From NCBI RefSeq assembly GCF_014851395.1, contig NW_024040041.1:15861742-15925741 (forward strand): DNA of 64,000 nt, given 5' to 3'. The position numbers were made by a program, and so were the translations under genes. The notes beneath the pieces are model-generated. The model worked only from the letters and a program-made list of their open reading frames with translations, was not told the origin of the DNA and did no database searches. Below, piece after piece: positions 49,854 to 62,400 of the stretch (positions are counted from its first letter, which is position 1; each line of letters opens with the position of its first letter). The stretch comes from Micropterus salmoides. Its lineage: Eukaryota > Chordata > Actinopteri > Centrarchiformes > Centrarchidae.

Positions 49854-49936
49854 TGTCAGAAGTGGCATTCATACCCAGGCTTCCCAAGGAGACTGCGACC
49901 TGAACACAGCGCCTTAGATTGCTCAGCCATTCTAAC
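49854..49936 (-). pseudogene. tRNA-Leu(CAG)-like sequence 1
   Basis: Minus-strand, 83 nt, the full length expected for tRNA-Leu. The acceptor strands GTTAGAA and TTCTGAC pair fully (one G-U). The anticodon arm CTGTG-TTCAGGT-CGCAG pairs with one wobble and presents CAG. The A box reads TGGCTGAGCAATC, with the usual D-loop GG changed to AA. The B box reads GGTATGAATGC rather than GGTTCGAATCC, and the T stem has two mismatches. It is best preserved of the cluster but is probably inactive because of the damaged B box. Confidence 0.7.
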
Positions 49937-50024
49937 CGCATAAAGACTTTATTCAGTGGAAAGTTTGCTATATATCATGAAAGAGTACATATGTCATATA
50001 GTACACTTTGTCATGACATTATAC

Positions 50025-50175
50025 ATCGTTCAGCCATAACACCACCTGCTGGTCTCCCTTTTGTCTCCAAAACAGCCCTTTCTGGTCGAGGCATGCCCAG
50101 TGTACGCACAGCGTTCTGACACCTTTCTATCAGAAACAGCATTTTTTTCAGCAGTTGACCTACTCTAGCTCGTCT
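50025..50175. repeat. Interspersed vertebrate repeat fragment
   Basis: Text such as GTTCAGCCATAACACCACCT, CCAAAACAGCCCTTTCTGGT, CTGACACCTTTCTATCAGAA and CTCTAGCTCGTCT is familiar from a repeat common in fish genomes. It is inserted between the tRNA-Leu-like and second tRNA-Gln-like relics. I do not recall the family with certainty. Confidence 0.55.
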
Positions 50176-50232
50176 AAATGTTTGCATACAACAAGATCGG
50201 CTGTGTGGCAGGTTGCACTCCTACCTAAAGTC

Positions 50233-50302
50233 AGTTTCCAGTGATATTTGAACTCAGATCGCTATCGAGAGTCCAGTGTGCTAACTGTTACACCATGGAA
50301 CC
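50233..50302 (-). pseudogene. tRNA-Gln-like relic 2
   Basis: Minus-strand GGTTCCATGGTGTAACAGTT begins exactly like tRNA-Gln, and the acceptor stem keeps six of seven pairs. Two nucleotides are missing around the anticodon arm and the T stem is eroded (CAAATATCACTGG), giving 70 rather than 72 nt. Non-functional. Confidence 0.7.
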
Positions 50303-50404
50303 ACTACACAGAGAGGGTAGACAGTTTCTTACACCATATGACAATGTATCTAAAGCTATTCGACCCTGATAGCTAACGTTAACTTTGCAGTCAAATTAAT
50401 ACCA

Positions 50405-50485
50405 CGGTCCTAGAAATGTGGTTGCTGTCTTAGGAGTGCGGTCCTGAAAATAAAGCAGCACCTGAGACTGCTTGGCCATCCTGAC
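50405..50485 (-). pseudogene. tRNA-Leu-like relic 2
   Basis: The minus strand begins GTCAGGATGGCCAAGCAGTC, matching the 5' half of tRNA-Leu including the A box, then diverges with an insertion around the anticodon (TTTATTTTCAGGACCGCAC). The 3' half lacks a B box. Its flanks match those of tRNA-Leu-like sequence 1. Confidence 0.6.
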
Positions 50486-51479
50486 TGCACAGACATAAGA
50501 TTTAGAGGGAAGTTTGCTGTATATCATGACAGAGTAATTTTATCATTTAACAAATGTCCTATAAATATACAGTGTTTTGCAGGTGGTGGAGAAGTAAAGA
50601 CTAAAGAGTTCATGGATTTTGGGGAAAGTGGTCATTGAATGCATTTTGTGTGAAAGCACTGAAATATTATTGACAGTTTGGTCCACATACACTTCTGTTT
50701 TCGACTCTGACTGTGTGAAGAGTTTTGGCAAAGTGACTTCAGATTGGACCAATGCATATTAGCAAAGAAAATCACTAATATTTTGTGAGCATGCTCATAC
50801 TTTGCCTTCACATCTGGGCGTTAGAACTGCTTTTAATAGAGCAGCCATATGCACCCCATGGGAATCTAATGTCTTACCATTCTAATATCTTACCGTATCC
50901 ACATGTTAAGGAAACACCAAACCCTATTCGTCATGCCAGTTATCTCTGTGGTCTTCTTCTAAGTGCACATTTATAATTTTTAACTTATGTAGGCACTAAA
51001 CAAGGACACTTCTGCATATGTGCTGGGAGGCATGTTAGGAAGTGACCCTCCGCCACACATCCTGTGTACTGAAATATTTGCTGTGTGGAGGATAGAGCTA
51101 AAGCTCAGGCCTATGTTGTGTTTGGATATGAAGGAAAAAGCTGCAGGCCTTCACATTCACACAATAGAGTATTTGAATTCGTACAACAACTTAGACCGGG
51201 TGAAACCTGTTTCATGTGTAGCACCCCGCTAAATATATAGATTGTTTCCTCTGTGTTCTGCTAATAGAAATACAGTATATCCTGAAATATGGGCCAGTTC
51301 AATTGTCCCTGGTGTCTAATACATTTTTGTATTAATATGTATTAATTAAGTTATGATTTGTGAGGTGTTCAAATATCGTTGTGAGTAGCCCTTGTACCTC
51401 CCAGGTCATTTTCTTTTGATATTGGGTGGCCTGGTAGTTTTGCAGTCTCAGGAGATTTTTTTTTGTCAGTGTGAGACCT
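50486..51479. other. No gene recognised
   Basis: The start (GGAAGTTTGCTGTATATCAT, about 50507-50526) duplicates the flank of the first Leu relic (near 49961). The rest is unremarkable. Confidence 0.5.
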
Positions 51480-52020
51480 GTTAACGCGGGAGAGTGAGCT
51501 GGTTAAATCAGCCACGGAGATTCTACTGAAGTGGAGCTAACGCCATAGCCACGTGCAGACTGCTACTACATAGCCAGACACCTATTTTTGTCGCTGAGTT
51601 TCTGAGTGAGTATGGACATTGCGAATTGTAATGGAATTGACATGTTTAGACAAGATAAAGTAAAGCTCCTAAGTGTTTGTGAATTTCTGGCCAGTGTGCG
51701 TCGGATGCTGCCACCCATGCTGCTGCAGTAGATGTGCTCAGGACTTGCCGCTGCAGGGCGGAGGTGTCTGTGTTTTTGTGCACGGACGGAGCCTCAGGAC
51801 GGGTTTCTTCATTGTGCATCTCTCCACTGGACAGAAGGGTTCGGAAGGACTGTCACTATAAGCTTTCTGTACCAAGGAACCGTGAGTACAGAAAATATTT
51901 TTCTGGGAGGTTGCAGCTGAGCTCCAACAAGCGCGCCAACGTTGTGGTACCACAAACTGAGGAAAAAACCCAGGGTATTGTTCAGTAATTTCATTTGGAC
52001 CATGGGGACATTTTAAAAGG
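51480..52020 (+). other. Locally GC-richer block with splice-donor-like site; unidentified
   Basis: Base composition is more balanced than in the neighbourhood. Overlapping open frames occur on both strands and a strong donor-like CCGTGAGTACAG lies near 51880. It may be part of a retroelement LTR or leader, or an untranslated exon. I cannot identify a protein, primer-binding site or terminal repeats. Confidence 0.3.
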
Positions 52021-55000
52021 GCAACTCACCTGGTTCTGGAAATTAACATAAATATATTTTGTGTACAACATTCAAGTTTGTGGTCTGATTTATATGTGTG
52101 CGTTGGTAATGTGATTTGTGTGATTTTTGCAAATAAGAGTAAGAGTTATAGGGGCTAAGTATATGTGCATGGGGGTTTTATGCTCCCAAGAAAAAAACAT
52201 ATGACAACAGTATAGCTATATTTAAGCTAACCAGGCCTCTCTGCACCCTAGCCAGTATTGCAAGCCAAAGTTAGTTGCTGTAAATACATCCCAAGTTAAA
52301 TTCTAGTAACCCCTCACCAATTCATTCCCCATGCACATGATAAATCCAAAAAAAAAACAACCAGTGGAATTGAGTGGGAGGGCTACACATGTAGCTTCGA
52401 TTTCCATCCTCACAACCTGATTAAGAGAACCATAAACTCCAGAGCCACACTGTTTATATTTAGCCAGTTTTCATTTACATATATGAAGGCATGGAGCCCT
52501 ACCAGACTCCCACCACTCAGTCAGCATTTAATCATTTTAAAGGAATGCTGAATTCCAAATGATGCTGGGCTGCACACAGAGCACTACTGAAAACAATGAG
52601 CCCTGAGGTGAGAATCTGTATGATATCTTCTCTTATTTCTCATACACAGTCTATCTGTCTGTCAGTGCTTCCTTTTGACCAGCCAGACTACAGCCTGCAG
52701 CCTCACTGCTCTTCTAGATTTTCAGTTGATGAAATTTAGGAAATTAAGGAGCAAGTAAAAGTATTATAGAGCAACGAAATCTGAAGGAGGTCCACAAGGA
52801 TAGATGGGCTGACAAATTGTCTGACTTTGACATGGGAGACACTGAATTGTTATTCAGTTTATTATTGTAACCTTGATAACAAAGCTCCCTTAACCTTAAA
52901 GAAGTAGTTATTTTACCTTACCAAAACTTATCCATAGTGTTTTTACATCAAAAACAAATTTTCAATAGTGATTTGTAACGGCAAAGACAAATTATGTCAT
53001 CCTGGCAAAAGGGCATCAAATTGGAAAACCTATGTGTTGTTCTGGACTAGAGGGCATGGATATATTATGACTTGTTGGGAAGGTGTAACACGAGCATAAG
53101 CCCACATGCAGAACCCAACTCCCTCTGTGCATGCGAAAAGAAACAGTCACTAGTGAAGCAACAAGGACAGTGGCACAAAGTGCAAAACAGCTCTAACCAA
53201 ATATTTCTAAATATTCTAGATCTATATACATATTAAATTAAATTCTATACGTGCTACGTAAGCACTAACTGTGGAAATGCTTTATTGTCCTAGGCACGTC
53301 CCTCATCCTCCAAGGTTTTTTCCCCTCTGAAGTCCTTTCAGGTATTTATATACACTACAGAGCAGGATTTCTCTGTCTTTGTATTCCTGTTTATGTCTGG
53401 CCCAGCAGAGTGAATCTAAGTATCATTGATTGGTGTAGTAGTTACTGTGTGAGGGTACTGACATTTTTGCTGAGACAACAAAGTGGAAAGTGTTAACTTT
53501 GTGGCTGCATCAGAACATATCCAGGACCGCCTTGCTGCAAATGTGGAGTTTGTATTTAGACTAATGATAGTCCCTTAAAAAAACTTGGTTTTGATGAAGT
53601 GTGATTACATTGCTTGAAATTATGCGATAGTATGCAATGGAAAGGTAAGAATAAAAAAAAACATAATTTACAAAATGTCTAATGTGTGGATTGTACATTC
53701 TTAGTGTGTGCTCAGCAATCTCTGTTATTGCATGAATTGGTAATGTCACCGCTGTCACCCTCACTCAGTGATTTACAGTTTCAGCATTAAGAGAGGTGTC
53801 AACACCAAAAAACAAATGGTCCAGGAGTTAATATGCTGGCGTGCACAACACACAAGCCGTATTTTCAAGGACAAAGTGTTCTGCATGCATTAAAATTCTT
53901 TTTAATATGAGAATATCTCTCAAAAAGTGAACACAGTGGAAAAGCTATAATTGAAACCCTGAAGCAGTGATAAGAATATACCAACGGGTGCTTTGGGTTT
54001 CCACGAGTCTTGATAAGGGATGTGAAGGAAGACAGGGTGGATTGGTGGTGAACGCACATAGAAAGATCATTATGTTAGTTCTAAATTTCAACACCTTCCT
54101 TTGTGCGTACATGTTGGGCACACATTTTATTTGCAGTCAAAAACACATAGTGGGAGACTGCCTATTGAGAGCTCTCGTTGTCTTGATTCCAGCTCCTTTG
54201 GCAGTAACAAAGTTTGAGAAGTGTTAATGTTTCACTTAGTCTTCCAATCCCTCTGCCAAGTTCCTAAAAATGCACCGTAGGTAGGACCTCCTGGAGAGAA
54301 AAGCTGCTTGTGCAAACCCCCCCCCCGGACATTTCGAGAACTGCCCCTCATGTACTGCCATATTGTGCTCTTGCTGCCTCATTTCCCCCTTCCCCTCTTT
54401 CCTTTGTCAACACGGCTAACACAAAACACACATCAGCTTGATTGAAAGCCTTAAAAACTAATTCAGCAACTACTTTCACACACTAATGCTCCAATCAAAG
54501 CTTAAAAAGCATTTTTTTATAGATTCAGGGATAGTGTGTTTTTCCTCCTTGGGTTTGACGTCAGCATTCAACATGGTGGGACAGGGCCAAACTGAGTTCC
54601 TCTCAGGCCTCAGGCTGTTCTGTCAGCCCACCTGAGTCCAACTGAGCAATGGGAGATCCTCTAGGTCTGTTGCTGGGTAAAGGCATGTCTCCACCCCCCA
54701 CTGTGATTGGTTGATGCAGTCTTCATGGCCCCACCTCCTGGAACGCTGGTGTCTTCTCTGAGCACAGCTGTCTGTCTCAAGCCTTAACAACTGCTCTGCT
54801 GCCAGGTATTTGTGATCAGTGGGCTGCTAATGTTAGAGAACACACAGTTAGGTAATCTGATCTAACAGCTGTCGATATACAACTACTGTCCTCGATTGAA
54901 TTTAAGACCAAAGGTCTAATTTCTCCCCTAAGGACAGATGCTTTTATCAGTGAAGCCAGCTAGGCAAACAATGTGACCCACACAATAAAAAGCACTTGAG

Positions 55001-58000
55001 AGTCGGGGAAAGAACATGGTGCTTTTGGAGTTGATCAACCATGGCCTCTTAAATATCTTTCAATATGGCAGTCTTTCTATTGCTCCCTCCAGCGTAAGAT
55101 AGAGAGAGGAGGCAGTGTGGTTGCGGGTTAATTTTGAATTTCTACATCATTCTCCCCGGCTTGATATGGATCAGATGGATACAATTTACAAAATAAAAAC
55201 AATGATGAGAAATGATGTAGTATACACACACACATACTCAAATGAAAGGGAAAGTCGGACATTGGTATTCCTTGGAAGATTATAACACTCGTTACTCTTG
55301 CCTTCCATTACTGGTGATTACATTAAGGAGACAAATCCGGCATGAGAAATGTACTAGCTGTCACAAACCAAACCGGGGTCAGGTGACTGAGATCCAAGAA
55401 AAAACATGGTCTAAGAACTCCAGTAAAAGATATGCATTCAAAATGTTAAAGTAGTACAAAAATATTGTCAGTCATGATTACCTAAACTCTCAAAAGTAAA
55501 ACTGAGCAGAAATACTCATTTCAGAGTGATAAATATTATAAATAATACAGTGTATTATTGGATTTTATTACTTAATGTTGTAATTTGTCATGTCATTTTT
55601 ACAGATACACTACTGGTTAGTTTAATAGTAAAGCACTGCATCACAGTGTATAAGCATCTCATACGTTTTGCATATGAAATCTTGATCTAGTAATTAGAAT
55701 ACAAAGCTGTCAGTTAAATATGGTATTTGTATATATGTAAATAATGTAGTTGAGTATTAACTAGTAGTAGAAAATGTACAGTTAAAAAGTAGTAAACGTA
55801 CTTAGTTACTAACAAATTCCTTATATTGTCTGTGTATCCACAGCCTGATAAACCTTGTGCCATAGAAATGTATTAAGGCAGCTATAATCAGTGTTTTTAT
55901 TTTGAAAATAGATTGCATGACTTGTAAATGAAAAAGGTCAATTGATATGATATGATACGAGAATTATAACCCAACTCTGCTTTTTCTTAGTCTCTTTGAG
56001 TCTTCGCTGGTGAACATAGTGGACCATTCACCAGCTAAAGCACCAGTTATTTCCCCCCAAGGAATTGGTGGAGACCAAAAACAGAGCTAAAAGTAGAGTA
56101 AATTTTGGACTCACCAGGTGACAACTCTAAATGAATGCAAATGTTGCTCCGTATCTGCGAGATGTATAAAGAACTAATCATATCATCTTAAAAGGTGATA
56201 TGTCAGTGTTGTTTTCGCAGCGTTTTCTGCTGCCCCAAAGTGGCCGAAAGGCAGGCTGTTGCAAGTTTTAAAATATAACTACTAACACTATAAAACTTTT
56301 GACACATACATTAATTACAATGACACATTGAGCACATTCCTTATTTACAATGAACATAGCCCGTGTAGTTTTTGTGAGTTATCAGTGTCAGGCCAACTTT
56401 ACTATGCATGCTCAGGGACATGGTCCTGTTCTGGTCATGTTTATGCTGCTTTGATAGTAAAATAAACTGAGAGGAAATTTCCACTCATGAGAGCAGACAT
56501 TTCAATAAACCTTTTCACAGCAGACATTTTGTCATGTTATAGTTGGAAAACCACAGTTGTAAATGATAACGTCAGTGGTGGCTCTGTTCCATTTAAGTGT
56601 GCCAATAAGATTAACATGTACAATAGGGCACTGGCACAGCTAATTGGAATGCAGGCATTATTAATGGTATGAGTTGGACAGTGTTTGGCAGCTCAAAAAT
56701 GTGCATTACTTGACAAAATCTGCAATGTGGCTGGCGATTCAGGGGTTATCTGCAGGCTATCTACCTCCCTGCCAACCCTACTGCTCCGATGTCACCATCA
56801 ACAGTACAAGGCTTTTTGAACCGAGGAGCACCCAGGTGTGAAATTGCATAATGTAATCCTCCCTCATGCTCCTGCTGTATATACAGGGCTTCTGTGAAAG
56901 AGGAGATGTTCCTGTTGTAAATCTTGTACACGCCAGCTCTGTCCTCTTCTCACCTTATGCCATCTGCCCCTCCATCACGATATGCAACCACCCATCTCAC
57001 CTCACCCCAATTACTCTTCATGCTAATCCCTCGTTCTCTATCTCTAATTAGTTGGCATGAGTATCCCAGCAGTCTGTGCTGTGTCACAGATGAAAATGAA
57101 GGCTGTGTGTTGATGTTGTCCTGAATTCTAATCTCCCAAAATCAGGGCAGTGTTGATTCAAACAACTGATAATCATGTTACATCATACATGCAGTAAATG
57201 GATGCACATAATCTTTTCCCTTCCACGTAAACCTCTTCCCACAAATAGAAATGGGCAAATCATTTTAGGAAAGGCTTTTTTGCTTTTCTTTTTCTTTTGG
57301 TGCTTCCCTCCAGGAAGCAGACAGTTGTTTACTGGCTATGTTCTAAGCATGCTGGCTCAGGTCAGAATACAAGATGACTTTTAACTACATGTCTAAAAAC
57401 AAAATAAAAAAGTGAATGAAAAGCGACAGTGCTATCTTTGTTTGTCCTCAAGGAGATTTTTGTATCAGGAGACAGAAACACAGGTCCCACATACTATCCG
57501 GTACACTAAAACATTTCTGATATTGTGGTTAGATGTATTTGTCTCATGCACTAACACATTTTTTTGTTTTATTGCGCACACACTGCATCAGCTGTAAAAG
57601 TGCATCAGCTCTGCAAACACTAAATCTGAAAAGCAAACATTTGAAATAACATACTTGCAGGGAAGCCCGATCTGCTAAACACACAGGGAGAAGTCACAGG
57701 ATAAAAAAAAGAAATCACATCTCACTCATATTTTGCACTGTGGTATGTGCATATGTTGAAGAATCTTTAAAATGGGGAACTGACTGTGCCCAGCTTCTTT
57801 TGAACAGTTGTTTGTGTAAGATAAGCTGGGAGTTAACTTATTATGTGAAGCTATCGTAGAGCTTTTTAAATGACTTGGCGGTAACACTCTTTAATGGTAA
57901 ACTTGCCAAACCTACTGTCAGATTTTGTTATTGTTTGCATTAGTATTTTACCATTAGGTGAATAACAGCAAGTGTTGCAGTTGGCTAAACAAGTCCATGT

Positions 58001-58136
58001 AAGTGGAAGTTGTTCCCTGCTGGTACTTCTGTCTCCCTCTATGATGGGCCTGCTTCCAAGGAGCATTGCATCACTTGGCCTGGCACTGGTATGGTCTTCC
58101 CCCTAAACTTACATACATACACAGCCATACCGACAC

Positions 58137-58179
<43 letters not shown>

Positions 58180-59269
58180 AAGAGGCTGCCAAAGTCCTAA
58201 AGCGAACTTTGACAGTGCGAAAGAGTGAGGAGTTGCATCGCCAGGTTGTTCACAATTGCCAGCCTCAAAAACCGAGTTATCCACCGGCCTTCCTAGCTTC
58301 CCTGCACGAGAACAGGATAAATAAACTCCACAGGAACACCTTTTACCAGCAAGTGTGCACTAACCCATTATATATTGTATGGGTGTGTGTTCGTGCATTT
58401 GTGTTTATGTATTTATGTTCCTGAGCTGTCAGCATAGCAACATGATGTCCTTCCAGAGATTGCAGTTGATCCCAAACCAGAGGAGAATAGCGGGCGGGGG
58501 TGGGGGTTCTGGGGAATAGTGGAAATTTAGACGGTAACGATGGAGGTAGGAATCTAGGCAAAATGCATTACAATGTAATTCAGAGTAAAGCATTTGATCT
58601 TTGGATGACAGGGAGATAAAACCAGCAGCCAGAATTAGCTGTGACAACCCTCTCATTTGTTATTCATCATGGTGCATGCTGTTGCATTATAAGGTGAGAC
58701 AAGGGAGAGTGCTGTAAAAGTAACTCTTTCATCATTTAATCATCTTTTAATGGTAGCCCTTTAAAAAAAAGTAATACAATTGAAGAGTTTAATGAAGAAA
58801 ATAGGACAAGCGTAGGAAAAACAGCAGGTGATTTCTCAGCCATCCACTGTAAGCAAGGTCAAAGATCTGGAAAAATCCACATGATTTTTCCAGGGCAGCT
58901 CCGGGAAGGGTCACCCCTGTCTTATCATAGGTCAGAGCAGTCTCCACCGCTGTTCCATGACCACAGGAGTACACTTTAGCCTCTCCACCCTCCCTCCCTC
59001 TGTCCTGTACTCTCACTATCGCTTGACCAGCTGGCATCTGGCAGCACGCTCCCCTTCCATCTGCTCGATGGAGAAAAAAAAGAGAAGGAAAAGGTAAACA
59101 GTCAGGTCAGCAATGAAAGCGAGAGAGTATCTCAGCTTTAGATTATCAGAAAGCCTGAGCACTACATGATATCACACGTGATAAAAATAGGCAATTATTA
59201 ACTTGGGTTTTGCGCTGAGAGAGGGTAAACATAATCGTGTGAGGTCCAGCTTAAAAGGAAAGTCTGTTA
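52021..59269. other. No gene recognised; microsatellites only
   Basis: Contains a C-run at 54317-54326 and a (CA)n at 58139-58177. The stretch 55595-55800 has repeated TAGTA-type words, possibly an old element. No exon-like conservation or domain seen in any frame. Confidence 0.45.
58139..58177 (+). repeat. (CA)n microsatellite
   Basis: About 19 CA units. Confidence 0.97.
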
Positions 59270-59430
59270 CTACCTCCGCCGTGGAGGTTATGTTTTAGGT
59301 GGCATTTGTTTGTCAACAGGAATACGAATTTTTTTTTTATGAAACTTGGTGGAAGGGTTCAGCATGGGTAAAGAAGCAAAAACCATTAGGCTATATTATG
59401 GCCAGTACACAAATTATTTTTTAACTTTTG
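59270..59430 (+). repeat. Interspersed repeat fragment (CCTCCGCCGTGGAGGTTATG type)
   Basis: The hairpin-like opening CCTCCGCCGTGGAGG, followed by GTTATGTTTTAGGTGG and later GAAACTTGGTGGAAGGGTTC, matches a repeat I have seen in many fish and invertebrate genomes. I cannot assign the class. It is truncated. Confidence 0.55.
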
Positions 59431-62400
59431 TTAAAATTGCAGACAGGTTGGAGGAGGTGTCTAGTTTGTATTGCAACAGCATTGTTCTGTTTGACCAAAT
59501 GAGACTGACATAAATATCATTCAATCAGTGTTATTAATGAAGTCCTAACTCTTGCATACATGAGAAATGTCAAAAGAACACATTGAAGAGTGCAGTCACA
59601 GCCCACCAACTTATTGATAGGTTGTGGCCTTTCATATTGAATCAGTTTACAGCACCTTTCCTATGTGACGGCCCTATGTCATTTTTAATGATTCAATCTA
59701 GAAAGTGGCTTTTCATTTTAATATGTCAGGGTCTTGACAAGCGTGTTTGTGCCATGTGGCTTATTGAAGTGTCCCTGATAGAGCATGTTGCTGTAATTGA
59801 AAAATCATGTATATAAACTGAGCACAAGACATGCGATCAATGTGTGTTTTTTGTGTGTTTTTATAATGTTGTCAGACATATGGCTCATAATTGATGTTTG
59901 CTTGGTGAATGGGTAATAGGTGTTTCAGTACACAAGGCTGAAGTAACGTTTTGAAGGGCACAACATGTACCGACAATTGTTTACCATAATCAATGAGTGG
60001 ATGTCAACACAGTCTGTGTGTGTGTGTGTGTGTGTGTGTGAGACACTACCTGGAAGTTTAATGTCTCAATTAATATGTGTAGCTCAAGTGATCTGTGCAG
60101 GAACACTTCAGTGGTTTGTTGCCCCTCACTTTCATATTTCCCAGCAGCCATAGAAATGTAAATCAGTTTAGCTGTAAATACATACACAGGCCGCACATCA
60201 AGGGATTTAGAATTCCCAACTATAAATGGACTGTCAGAGGGTCAATTTGCCATGTTTGTAGGGTGATCAAAAGATAACAAGATCCGTGGAGGAAAAAAAA
60301 AAGGCTTTCAAACTTTGTTTTTGCATAATGAATTAATTCTATGCAGCCTGTTTGGCTTCGCCTATACAAGCCCCAGTGGTACCATAGCACTCTAATTGAG
60401 AGCAGAGTGGAGAGGCCAGGTCAGGCCATTTAAAGTAAAACATGAGCTTACTGCTGCAGACACACAATGTGCTGACTACATTTCAGATGAGGCTCAAATT
60501 TTTCCATCTAAGATTCACAAATCCATGCTACCGACTCTTCAATATTCCCAAATCTTCCTGCTGCAAATTGAATCCACAACATCGCCTGTGCAGGACTCAC
60601 TGCAGCATCTTCAGTCCCTCACTAGATGACTGTGAGATGATTTGCTTGACTTCTCTTGCTTCCTTCCTCTTTGGTCTTTAGAAGTTTTCCATTTCTAGTC
60701 TTGCAAAGCCAGATGTGACAGCGCAGCTATATAATGGGAGACAACTACTTCCAGAGGCTGGCCCTACAAACCTTTTGCAAACATAGTGATAAGACTGTCT
60801 CAATTAAAACAGAAACATTTGTGAAAATTGCTCTAAAAAATAAAACCAAGTGCTTTAATGTGTGTCAGCACTTTATATTTGTTTTGTTTTAATGGTTTGT
60901 TTGCTTTAGTTTTGTGACATCCTTAGTGATATGTGGTCATCGCTGTGGTGTTCAGGGTAGCATTTCCCAGTGACCACTTAGCAACAGTGTTACCACAGTA
61001 TTGTTTTGATTTACTGGACTTGACAGTAGCTCCCTAAACCCCAAACAAACAGCATGCTCCATTTTACTGATACTGATAACACTTAAATTAATAATGCAAC
61101 ACTAAAACACTACAAGATAAAGTAATACCTGTGCAGGACAAATATCAAAAACTACCAACGTGTTACAGTTAGCGGGTAAAACCAAATCTTACTTAAGCTG
61201 ATGATTTTATTGGCATACAGCTCTCCCCTACTTGCATATCAACCAAACATTTGTAATTCAATTGTATGGAATGTAACAATGTCAAAAACATCCAGTTTAT
61301 AATCCATTCATAACAACACACTAGTGCAGATGAATGGGCACATCATCTGATAGGGTTGTGAGTATGTCAGACATAAAAGGTTGGGCACTGCTGGTTTACA
61401 GCGTGATGGCACTATTTCAGAGTAGAAGAAGAAAAGAGCGGAATATTCAAGTAAATTTCATTTAACTTAAGTAAAATATTTCACCAGAAGAGTCTCCCCC
61501 ATCTGGATTAGGAGCATCAGAAGGGAAGCAGAAGTGATCAGAAGAAGCATCCAAAAACCAGAAAGCTGTTGCTAGATCAATTAGCGCTTTCATCATCAAT
61601 CAAATCAAATGCACACGGGAGGCTGTTTTAGTTCACAGCCAGTTTGGATGCTGGACAAGTGGCATTGGACTGCTTCCTTCCTTTCCTAAATAACCCTCAA
61701 CAAATTGGTACAGGTGGTGGCGAGTGATTTAGATACCCAAATAATGAGGATATGCACCAGACACATGGTTTTTGTGTAAACGTGAACAAAGTGTGAGTGA
61801 GATAAATGACTTCAATAAATTGTAAAACTAACATTCGGCTTATTTTTACCTCTTCAACTGTCACAAAAGTAGCTTTTTTATTTAAATCTGTCAGTTGTCT
61901 TATGTGTATTGTGCGGACATATAACAACATCCCTTTTAAACCAGACTAAATCTGTTATTTTATGTTATTTGCTGAATGCCTAGAGCTCATATCAGGGAAA
62001 ATCATTCAAACGAAGGGCTCAAGGTCTGAAAATTTAATCTATGTTTAAGTGAAATTGCATCATGGAGCTAAATCACGTGAGCAGGATTTCTCATTTAAGA
62101 AGTCAAACATGCCTAGATTCAATTATAAGTCAATGCAATATAAAAATAACCTTAAATGAATAGTCCCTACAATTTTATCCATAATACACACTAAACCCCA
62201 ATAGGAACTTGCAGTAAAGACAGAGTAATGGCCTTTGCCAGAGGTGAACCAGTGGACATTTATTACACTCCCTATGCTCTCTGCACTCCAACTCTGATTC
62301 ATATTAGTACCATAAAGTACAAGGTGAGGGCACTTTTAGACAGGGGTGGCATAAATCCCACAGTAGAGAGATGAAAAAGAAAAACACTGCACACACAAAC

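Noticed and set aside
48938..50485. Functional tRNA genes
   Set aside because: Each copy has stem mismatches, deletions or a damaged B box, so I called them relics.
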